NCBI RefSeq assembly: GCF_012584445.1
Contig: NZ_JABAHI010000008.1
Span: 558,001-622,000 of the forward strand
Reading direction: 5' to 3'
From: Olsenella sp. KGMB02461
Lineage (GTDB): Bacteria; Actinomycetota; Coriobacteriia; Coriobacteriales; Atopobiaceae
Length of the DNA: 64,000 bases
Shown here one piece after another: positions 58,098 to 64,000 of this stretch (position 1 is its first letter; each line of letters opens with the position of its first letter). Below the pieces are notes generated by a model. The model did no database searches. It was not told the DNA's origin and was given only the letters and a program-made list of their open reading frames with translations. The position numbers were made by a program, and so were the translations under genes.

Positions 58098-59111
58098 TTA
58101 GAAGATACCTACCAGAGCGCCCAGGATACCCACGGCGAAGAGGCCGAAGATGATGGCGATGGGGTTGACCTTCTTCTTGAGCAGCCACATGCACAGGAAA
58201 GTGAGGGCCAGAGGCAGAAGGCCAGGCAGCAGCTGGTCGAGCACCGACTGCAGGGTGGTGGTGCTCATGAGGCGCCAGGTGCCAGGGTCGGCGGCAGTGG
58301 CAGCCTCGGCGTTTTGCACAACCGCATAGCCGCTGGAGGCGATGGACTGGAAGCTGTTGAGGCCGTTGGCCAGGACGTCCTGGGTCACAGGGGCGCCGTT
58401 GGCGATGCCGTTCAGAGCATTTACCAGCTCGTCAGCCGCAGGGAAGGAGTTGGCGGTAGAGCCCATGTCTGCCGTGGAGAAGACCACAGAGGACATGTCG
58501 ATAGAGGTCCAGCGAGGGATGAGCACGCCCATGATGAACATGCCCAAGACGGAAGCGCCGGTGGTCACGCGCTGGAGCAAGCCGCCGCCCAGGTCCTCGG
58601 AGATGGAGGCGCCGGCCTTATAGCCAAACTCCTGGGTGTACCAGAGGAAGGCAAGGCGGATGACGTTCCACAGCACGAAGAAGAGGATGGGGCCCAAGAT
58701 GTTGCCGGTGAGGGCCAGAGAGGCTGCGAAGGCGCCGAGGACGGGACGCAGGGTGCCCCAGAAGATGGGGTCGCCAACGCCGGCCAGGGGGCCCATCATG
58801 CCGATCTTGACGCCTTGGATGGCAGCGTCGTCTACGGGAGCGCCGTTGGCACGGGACTCCTCGAGAGACAGCTCGACGCCAAAGACAGGAGCGGCCACAT
58901 AGGGGTGGGTGTTGAAGAACTCCAGGTGGCGCTTCAAGAAGGCGGCCTGGTCTTCCTTGTTGGGATAGAGCTTTTCCACAACGCCGTTCATGCCGTAGCA
59001 CCAACCGACGTTCTGCATACGCTCGTAGTTCCAGTTGGCCTGAAGGTACTGGCTCCTCAGGCATACGCGACGGCGATCAGCGACGGAAAGCGTGATCTTG
59101 TTATCAGCCAT
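58098..59111 (-). CDS. manZ: PTS mannose/fructose/sorbose-family transporter subunit IID
   Basis: Membrane subunit with IIC. 337 residues, longer than E. coli ManZ (about 280). N-terminal cytosolic region LRSQYLQANWNYERMQNVGWCYGMNGVVEKLYPNKEDQAAFLKRHLEFFNTHPYVAAPVFGVELSLEE, family signature GVKIGMMGPLAGVGDPIFWGTLRPVLGAFAASLAL, then hydrophobic stretches and a C-terminal transmembrane segment. The region 215-285 (Ala/Ser/Asn-rich, extracellular) is the insertion. CGAAGGGAG precedes the ATG; 20 bp after the IIC gene. Confidence 0.93.
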   Translation of the reverse strand: MADNKITLSVADRRRVCLRSQYLQANWNYERMQNVGWCYGMNGVVEKLYPNKEDQAAFLKRHLEFFNTHPYVAAPVFGVELSLEESRANGAPVDDAAIQGVKIGMMGPLAGVGDPIFWGTLRPVLGAFAASLALTGNILGPILFFVLWNVIRLAFLWYTQEFGYKAGASISEDLGGGLLQRVTTGASVLGMFIMGVLIPRWTSIDMSSVVFSTADMGSTANSFPAADELVNALNGIANGAPVTQDVLANGLNSFQSIASSGYAVVQNAEAATAADPGTWRLMSTTTLQSVLDQLLPGLLPLALTFLCMWLLKKKVNPIAIIFGLFAVGILGALVGIF

Positions 59112-59131
59112 TGGTCTAATCTCCCTTCGGG

Positions 59132-59944
59132 TTACTCGTAGTCGTTCAGGATGTCGTCCAGAGCGTCGCCGCCGGCAGAGGCAGTGGCAGCAGCAGCGCC
59201 GCCATTGCCGCCTCCGTTGAACTCAGGCGACAGGTCCAGATAGACGAGGGCCAGGCAGACGCCGATGATGCCCATGGCGATGAGGCCCAGCTCGGAAAGG
59301 GAGGCCAGCGCGAAGCCCAGGAAGAAGAAGGGCCACACTTTGGCATTGGCCATCATGTTCATGACCATCGCGTAGCCTACGACTACGATGAAGCCGCCTG
59401 CGGTGGAAAGACCGGTGGTGATCCAGGCGGGAATGGCCTCGAGGGCAGCCTGCACGGCCTCGGTGGGCACAGCCCAGATGAGGGCGGCAGGGATGGCGAT
59501 ACGGAGGCCTTGAAGCATCAAGCCGGCGATGTTCATGGCATCGACGCCCTTGACGTTGCCGGACTCAGCCTGACGGTCGGCAGCGTGGGCGATACCGGTG
59601 GTGATGGTACGCACGAAAATGGTAAGCACGGTACCGGCTACTGCCAGAGGAATGGCGATAGCCACTGCCTGCTCCACGTCCATGCCCTGATGGCAGACGA
59701 GGATGCCGGCGCCAATAGAGGCGAGAGCGGCGTCAGGGGCGACAGCTGCGCCGATGTTCATCCAACCCAAAGCGATGAGCTGCAAAGAACCGGCGAGCAT
59801 GATGCCCTCTACAGGGTGGCCAGTGGCCAGGCCAATGAGGGTGCAGGCGACGATGGGCTGGTGGAACTCCCATTGGTCAAGTACAGATTCCATGCCGGCA
59901 AGAAATGCGACGACAAGGACCAAAATGAGCGAAAGAACGTCCAT
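59132..59944 (-). CDS. manY: PTS mannose/fructose/sorbose-family transporter subunit IIC
   Basis: Membrane channel component. 270 residues, many hydrophobic helices. Family features: LVVAFLAGMESVLDQWEFHQPIVACTLIGLATGHPVEGIMLAGSLQLIALGWMNIGAAVAPDAALASIGAGILV, the canonical IIC N-terminal half, and a C-terminal tail of Gly/Asn/Ala then DALDDILNDYE. AAGGAGGAG precedes the ATG. Between IIAB and IID genes, as normal. Confidence 0.94.
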   Translation of the reverse strand: MDVLSLILVLVVAFLAGMESVLDQWEFHQPIVACTLIGLATGHPVEGIMLAGSLQLIALGWMNIGAAVAPDAALASIGAGILVCHQGMDVEQAVAIAIPLAVAGTVLTIFVRTITTGIAHAADRQAESGNVKGVDAMNIAGLMLQGLRIAIPAALIWAVPTEAVQAALEAIPAWITTGLSTAGGFIVVVGYAMVMNMMANAKVWPFFFLGFALASLSELGLIAMGIIGVCLALVYLDLSPEFNGGGNGGAAAATASAGGDALDDILNDYE

Positions 59945-59975
59945 TGCTCCTCCTTACGGGCAACTATGAGGACGG

Positions 59976-60959
59976 TTAGGGCATCATGTGGTTCTTCTCG
60001 ATGAGGCCAAAGAGATCCTGGCCGCTATCGGAAGGAACCTTCTTGGTGTCGAAGGTGGTGCCGTTGTCGCGCATGGCGATAAAGGCTTGCACGTCTTCCT
60101 CAGACACAGCGATGGCCTGAGAGATCATGGTCTTGCCCACAGAGTGCGCGATGGAGCCCACGTTGATGTGCTCGATGGGCACACCGGCCTCCTCCACTGC
60201 CAAGGCGTCCTCGGGGTTCTCGAAGAGCACCAAGGCCTTGACCTCGCCAAAGCGAGGATCGTGGTAGCACTTCACAAACTGGGCGATGGTGGTGACGTTG
60301 GCCTTGACTCCTGGAGGGGCAGCCTGAGTGATCAGGTTCTTGCGCAGCTTGTCATGAGCCACTGCGTCGGAGACCACGATGATGCGGTTGCAGCCAACGG
60401 TACGAGCCCAATTGGTGGCCACCTGACCGTGGAGCAAACGGGAGTCGATGCGCACATGCACCAGCTTCATCTGGCCATCGCCAAGCACGGTCCCCTCGGG
60501 GATCGCAGAAGCTGCACCAGAGGCAGCGGCAGCAGAAGCGCCCTTGGGCTTAGGCTGCAGCTCCTCAGGCTTTACGCGCACGCCGCGGCGGCCCTCCACA
60601 AAGACCTTGGTAGCGATCTCATGGGCGGTACCCAAAGAGAAGCGGCCAGTGTAGGCCTCAATGAGCATGGGCAAGTTGAGACCCGTCACAATGGCCCACT
60701 TGTCATGACCCTCCGAGAAGGCGCTGCACTGATTAAAGGGGGTGCCACCCCAAAGGTCCACAAGGAAGAGCACTTCTTCCTGGGCCTCCTTGTCGAAGCT
60801 GGCGACAGCGTCTGCCAGCTTCTGCCTGAAGTCATCGGGTCCTTCGCTGGGCATCAAAGTGACTGCGCACACGTTCTCCTGGTCCCCGAAGACCATGGAG
60901 CCGGATTGCTTGATGCCGGTGGCGAACTCGCCGTGGCTTGCCAGGACAATACCTACCAT
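59976..60959 (-). CDS. manX: PTS mannose-family IIAB component
   Basis: Cytosolic phosphotransfer protein with IIA and IIB domains fused, 327 residues from ATG 60959 (AGGAGG upstream; ORF extends to 61001 without support). IIA, residues 1-130: MVGIVLASHGEFATG with phospho-His9, LVDLWGGTPFNQCSAF. Linker about 135-160, Ala/Pro/Lys-rich. IIB, about 165-327: KLVHVRIDSRLLHGQVATNWAR with phospho-His177, RIIVVSDAVAHDKLRKNLITQAAPPG. Phosphate flows HPr to IIA to IIB to sugar. Product mannose 6-phosphate would be used by ManA at 8-9 kb. Confidence 0.95.
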   Translation of the reverse strand: MVGIVLASHGEFATGIKQSGSMVFGDQENVCAVTLMPSEGPDDFRQKLADAVASFDKEAQEEVLFLVDLWGGTPFNQCSAFSEGHDKWAIVTGLNLPMLIEAYTGRFSLGTAHEIATKVFVEGRRGVRVKPEELQPKPKGASAAAASGAASAIPEGTVLGDGQMKLVHVRIDSRLLHGQVATNWARTVGCNRIIVVSDAVAHDKLRKNLITQAAPPGVKANVTTIAQFVKCYHDPRFGEVKALVLFENPEDALAVEEAGVPIEHINVGSIAHSVGKTMISQAIAVSEEDVQAFIAMRDNGTTFDTKKVPSDSGQDLFGLIEKNHMMP

Positions 60960-60996
60960 GTCATAACCTCCTAAATGACTGCTAGGAACGGACATG

Positions 60997-61013
60997 TGCA
61001 AAACGCGTTTTCA
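60997..61013. promoter_or_regulatory. cre/LacI-type palindrome upstream of manX
   Basis: AAAACGCGTTTT (61000-61011) is a perfect 12-bp palindrome with the central CG of LacI/CcpA-type operators; with its flanks it reads TGCAAAACGCGTTTTCA, close to the Gram-positive cre consensus. It is 41 bp upstream of the manX ATG, so binding would block transcription. Confidence 0.6.
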
Positions 61014-61024
61014 TATTAATGCAC

Positions 61025-61050
61025 GGATTGTGAATGCCGCACCACAATCC
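61025..61050. promoter_or_regulatory. Second dyad upstream of manX
   Basis: GGATTGTG (61025-61032) and CACAATCC (61043-61050), perfect 8-bp arms, 10-bp gap: operator candidate for a dimeric regulator. Confidence 0.5.
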
Positions 61051-61088
61051 CAGCTGAACGGCATGAAATGCCACTCTCGGATTAATCG

Positions 61089-61116
61089 TTGCAATTAGCT
61101 GCGGGTTCTATATAAT
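61089..61116 (+). promoter_or_regulatory. Plus-strand promoter-like element in the man intergenic region
   Basis: TTGCAA, 16-bp spacer, TATAAT. It points toward pepP's 3' end with no ORF downstream, so it might drive a small RNA. Confidence 0.4.
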
Positions 61117-61330
61117 ATCTAACACTATGTCTCTTAGATTAATATGACCTTCACCTGGTAGTCATTCATTCTTTGAATTAGCAGTTTTGCCTTGCTTTTC
61201 TTAGGCCGACGCATGCCTACTGAAATTTCGATCGGTAAGACCTTCTACGTTTACCGAATTTTTTCTGGTCTTCCAAAGCAAAATTTTTCTTAAAGCTTCC
61301 TTCTTTTTCCTCTTTAGGAGACCTGCCAAG

Positions 61331-61362
61331 AAAAAACCTCCCCCGCAGAGCAGCAGGAGAGG
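61331..61362 (-). terminator. pepP terminator
   Basis: Minus-strand CCTCTCC / GGGGGAGG with a 12-nt loop followed by TTTTTTC. Confidence 0.8.
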
Positions 61363-61424
61363 CTCTTGGAAGTGCGAGCTATAGGGACCGTTTGGCAACC
61401 CCGAGACAAATTGAAGGGTGCAGT

Positions 61425-62543
61425 TTAACGGCCCACAGATACCAGCTCATGGTCAAGCCGCGTGAACGGCTCGTAGCCTTTCTCGGTCACGATGCCGGTG
61501 TCTTCGATGCGCACGCCAAACTCGCCGGGCAGATAGACTCCGGGCTCGATGGTGACCACAGATCCTTCAGGCACGGGCTTTTCCCAGGAGAGGCTAAAGC
61601 TAGGGCTCTCGTGGATCTCGATACCCACGCCGTGGCCCAGGCCGTGGCCAAAGTAGTCGCCATAGCCCGCGTCGCCAATGACTTTCTGGGCGATGCGATG
61701 GATGTCTGCGCCAATGACATCTGGGGCCACTGCCGCAGCAGCCTCTTCATGGGCGCGCTTGACCACTTCGTAGACCTCCCGCTGTTTGGGTGTGGGCTCC
61801 CCCACCACTACGGTGCGGGTCATATCGGCATGATAGTCGTGGTAGAGCGCACCGTAGTCCATGGTGATGAAGTCGCCCTCTTTGACAGCATACTCGCCGG
61901 GTTGGGCGTGGGGATTGGCGCCGTCGGGGCCTGCGGCGATGATGGATGCAAAGGAGACGGCGTCGGCGCCTTGGGCCAGCATGCAGTTCTCCAGCTCGCT
62001 GCGGATCTGCTGCTCGGTCATGCCGGGCTTGATGTAGGCGCAGATATGCTCGAAGGCATCGTCGGTGATCTCTTGGGCGCGGCGCAAAAGCGAAAGCTCC
62101 TCGGCGTCTTTCACCATGCGCAGGGCCTGCAGGTCGCCATGGAGCACGGGTGTCAAGCACTGGGTGGACGCCTGCTCGACCTCATGGTCAAAATCCTGGG
62201 CAAAACCCAGGCTCACCGTGTCTTCCAAAGCCACCACATGGCAGCGCTGGGCAGCGGCGAGCTTGGCCGCCCAGGCAGGGGCGCCTATGCGCTCCATGTC
62301 GATCTGCCAGAAGGTATCAGGTCCCAGGCGCTCCTGGAAGGTGTTGTAATAGCGGGAGTCGGTATGAAACCACGCGCCCTCGCTGGTGATGAAGGCGATA
62401 TGGGCCACCTCGTCGTCAAAGGTGCGCTCTGCACCGGTGAGCCAGCGAAGATCGGCGTTGTTGCGAAGGATCACGGCGTCGTAGCCGCGCTCTGCCATCA
62501 GGCTGCGCAAACGCGCCAGGCGGCCTTCGGTAGATGAAGCCAT
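61425..62543 (-). CDS. pepP: Xaa-Pro aminopeptidase (M24B)
   Basis: Two-metal cytosolic peptidase, 372 residues. N-terminal creatinase-like domain (LARLRSLMAERGYDAVILRNNADLRWLTGA). Catalytic pita-bread domain from about 130 with metal ligands in ITMDYGALYHDYHADMTRTVVVG (two Asp), GHGLGHGVGIEIHESPS (His), VVTIEPGVYLPGEFGVRIEDTGIV (two Glu). AGAAAGGA precedes the ATG. It is usually next to efp; here the man PTS operon lies between them. Followed by its own terminator. Confidence 0.94.
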   Translation of the reverse strand: MASSTEGRLARLRSLMAERGYDAVILRNNADLRWLTGAERTFDDEVAHIAFITSEGAWFHTDSRYYNTFQERLGPDTFWQIDMERIGAPAWAAKLAAAQRCHVVALEDTVSLGFAQDFDHEVEQASTQCLTPVLHGDLQALRMVKDAEELSLLRRAQEITDDAFEHICAYIKPGMTEQQIRSELENCMLAQGADAVSFASIIAAGPDGANPHAQPGEYAVKEGDFITMDYGALYHDYHADMTRTVVVGEPTPKQREVYEVVKRAHEEAAAAVAPDVIGADIHRIAQKVIGDAGYGDYFGHGLGHGVGIEIHESPSFSLSWEKPVPEGSVVTIEPGVYLPGEFGVRIEDTGIVTEKGYEPFTRLDHELVSVGR

Positions 62544-62620
62544 GGGGAGTCCTTTCTCTCACGGTCCGTTAAAGTCCGTCCCCTAGCTTAGCCATTTCGC
62601 CAGCTGCTTGGGCCTAGGAG

Positions 62621-63928
62621 CTACCCCTCGCTTCGATTCTGTGACAGAAGCGCGCGTCTGGCCTGGCACCAGGCCTCCAGGTGCTCGTCGAGCACCTCGT
62701 CAGGGATGGATGCCAAGCGTACGCGGCCGATGTCGTGAGGCACCGCGATCATGGGCTTGCCGGAGAGCCTCACGCTTTCCTGCAGGATGGCTTCCTTGAG
62801 TGCGCCGGGATCTACCTGGCAGGCCAGCTCCCCTACGCCCAACCGGTCCAGTAGGGCATCTTGAGCGAATACGAAGTCCACCGATGTGCCCACCGCACCC
62901 ACTCCCAGGCGAGAGGCAAAGCGCAATCCTTCGCCGCGAAGCGTTGACAGAGGGGCATGAGGCACCAGGCCGGCCAGTGCGCGAGCAAAGACCTCGCCAT
63001 AGGAAAGCGACTGGCGCACCGCCACAGAGGAAGAGGCGTTCACTCGGCCAAAGCCGCGGGCGGCCTCCAGAGCCTGGGTTTGGGTGATCTCGATATCACC
63101 TGCCGCAATGGCCTCCGAGCGCATGACCAGGTCGTTAAAGGCATCTTTGGACTCACAGGCAGCAGCCACCACCATAAGCACCCGGCCATGAAGCGTGGAC
63201 TCCACCGGAGAAGCCAGCTGGCAGATCTCCGGATCGCTGTAGCACATGGCCATGCGAGTGCGGAAGCTCACCGCAGCAGAGTCGGCGCCTGCAGCCAATG
63301 GCTTGGGCCGAGAAGGGCAGCAAATGAGCGCATCGAGCCCAAGGGGAACAGCAGCCAACGACATGCCGCCGCACCAGGTGCTGGAGATAAAGACGTCCTC
63401 GGAAACAGAGGCCAGTCCCCCTATAGCCACGCAGATGTCGCCGGGATTGATGCGCTCTCGTGCCAACACCTCGTAGGTGGGGGCCAGGCCCTCCACCAAG
63501 CCTGCGTCACGAGCATCGTTTTGAGGCAGGCGCACTACGCGGAAGCCTGCGTCCATGACGATGCGAGAGAGCTCTTCCACCAGCTCCGGGTGAGCCGAGG
63601 CTTCTGCCATGAAGACGGCCCGACGGGCGCGACCCGTGCAAATCTTGAGGTCGCGGCCAAAACGGTCCAGCACAGAGGGCCCTAGGCGCAGATCGCAAGA
63701 GATGCCGTTGGAAGCCACCGACTGGCGGTGGATGCGGGGAGGCTCTGGCGCAGGCACGTCCACCGCCTGGGCTAAGACTACAGGGCTCAGCCCTGAAGTC
63801 GCCTCACTGGGAGCCGCCAAAGAGCTGGAAGCCGCGCCGGCTGCGCCCTTCTCGGCAGCTAAAGGCTCAGAAGTCGCGAGGGTGTCAGGGGCGTCGGCAG
63901 CGGATGCAGCAGGTTCCAGGTGGCTCAT
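62621..63928 (-). CDS. Degenerate 3-dehydroquinate synthase-like protein
   Basis: 435 residues. Residues 1-65 are a low-complexity Ala/Ser/Pro tail. From about 70 the chain follows the AroB layout: a nucleotide-domain stretch FMAEASAHPELVEELSRIVMDAGFRVVRLPQNDAR, VAIGGLASVSEDVFISSTWCGGMSLAAVPLGLDALICC (cf. GGGVVGDLAGFAAATYxRG...PTTLLAQVD), and a helical domain with RQSLSYGEVFARALAGL and LRGEGLRF. Zn-binding His residues of LNFGHTFGHAIE and of HGEAV are missing (Glu312 and Arg/Gly instead). So it is probably not a normal DHQ synthase. Its ATG overlaps the preceding stop (ATGA). Position next to pepP fits an aroB origin. Confidence 0.6.
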   Translation of the reverse strand: MSHLEPAASAADAPDTLATSEPLAAEKGAAGAASSSLAAPSEATSGLSPVVLAQAVDVPAPEPPRIHRQSVASNGISCDLRLGPSVLDRFGRDLKICTGRARRAVFMAEASAHPELVEELSRIVMDAGFRVVRLPQNDARDAGLVEGLAPTYEVLARERINPGDICVAIGGLASVSEDVFISSTWCGGMSLAAVPLGLDALICCPSRPKPLAAGADSAAVSFRTRMAMCYSDPEICQLASPVESTLHGRVLMVVAAACESKDAFNDLVMRSEAIAAGDIEITQTQALEAARGFGRVNASSSVAVRQSLSYGEVFARALAGLVPHAPLSTLRGEGLRFASRLGVGAVGTSVDFVFAQDALLDRLGVGELACQVDPGALKEAILQESVRLSGKPMIAVPHDIGRVRLASIPDEVLDEHLEAWCQARRALLSQNRSEG

Positions 63929-64000
63929 AGCAGCCCTTCTTCCCAGAGCAGCGCGCCGCAGTCGCAGGCTACCTGCTCGAAGGTTTTTCCGGTGATTGAA
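63925..64000 (-). CDS. 3' end of an unidentified gene (partial)
   Basis: 24 C-terminal codons are visible, reading TGKTFEQVACDCGALLWEEG near the end, then LL and TGA. The stop overlaps the start of the AroB-like gene by 4 bp, so both belong to one operon. In related clusters an aroK or aroC gene stands here, but the visible residues are too few to assign it. Confidence 0.55.
   Translation of the reverse strand, partial: SITGKTFEQVACDCGALLWEEGLL

Larger units (their letters stand above)
60960..61330. other. Regulatory intergenic region upstream of the man operon
   Basis: 371 bp with no supported gene, AT-rich relative to neighbours. It holds palindromes at 61000-61011 and 61025-61050, a plus-strand promoter-like pair at 61089-61116, and an inverted repeat CGGTAA/TTACCG at 61232-61255. 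I could not place a leftward sigma-70 promoter with two good hexamers, and no -24/-12 (sigma-54) element was found. Confidence 0.6.

Noticed and set aside
60960-61330. Sigma-54 (-24/-12) promoter for the man operon
   Set aside because: TGGCATTTCATGCC near 61062-61075 has GG to GC spacing of 8, not 10, and no LevR/ManR-like activator gene is seen.

Overview
The window is chromosomal DNA from a GC-rich, fermentative, Gram-positive actinobacterium, most probably a member of Coriobacteriia (Olsenella/Atopobium/Collinsella relatives). Pointers to this are the mannose-family PTS with a DUF956 gene, acetate kinase and phosphotransacetylase, ATP-type PEP carboxykinase, a C_GCAxxG_C_C protein, an EFR1-type ferredoxin, and a division cluster with SepF and DivIVA but no ftsA. 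The genus is an inference, since no 16S or other marker is present. I found no tRNA, rRNA, IS element, prophage or CRISPR array.

Layout. 1-21 kb is mostly metabolism: pta (3' end), pckA, an EFR1 ferredoxin, a NitT/TauT-type ABC system whose permease and ATPase are fused, a Gfo/Idh oxidoreductase, an aldose epimerase, manA with a divergent GntR regulator, ackA, a HIT protein, xseA/xseB, a membrane Zn-protease, RNase D, a DAG-kinase-like lipid kinase, rmlA, a nitroreductase, and a translationally coupled one-carbon pair (FchA/FTCD-type cyclohydrolase plus FolD). 21-31 kb is a ylm-type division cluster (divIVA, yggT, proC, sepF, yggS ... pgeF, ftsZ) into which a complete phosphate operon (pstS, a pstC-pstA fusion, pstB, phoU) has been placed between pgeF and yggS. 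32-46.5 kb is the dcw cluster, transcribed leftward: mraZ-rsmH-ftsL-ftsI-murF-mraY-murD-ftsW-murG-murC-murB-ftsQ-ftsZ, with no murE and no ftsA. A strong promoter and MraZ boxes lie upstream, followed by a 0.7 kb AT-rich spacer with four 40-bp-spaced repeats. 47-56.5 kb holds xerD, pyrG, a DUF1846 gene and recN-nadK-tlyA-xseB-like-nusB-asp23. 56.5-64 kb is efp, a mannose PTS operon plus DUF956, pepP and a degenerate AroB homolog. The man operon sits inside the normally contiguous aroB-pepP-efp-nusB neighbourhood.

Most genes from 10 kb to the right end run leftward in tight operons with start/stop overlaps. Two observations recur across the window. First, the 9-mer TTCTCGGCA (reverse complement TGCCGAGAA) appears about 20 times where about 0.5 would be expected by chance. 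It occurs inside genes in different frames and as inverted pairs in intergenic hairpins, as DNA-uptake sequences do in other phyla. Second, several enzymes lack textbook catalytic residues: FolD without its cyclohydrolase Lys and Gln, MurB without its catalytic Ser/Cys and Glu, and the AroB-like protein without its metal ligands. For FolD, a neighbouring gene offers a plausible compensation.
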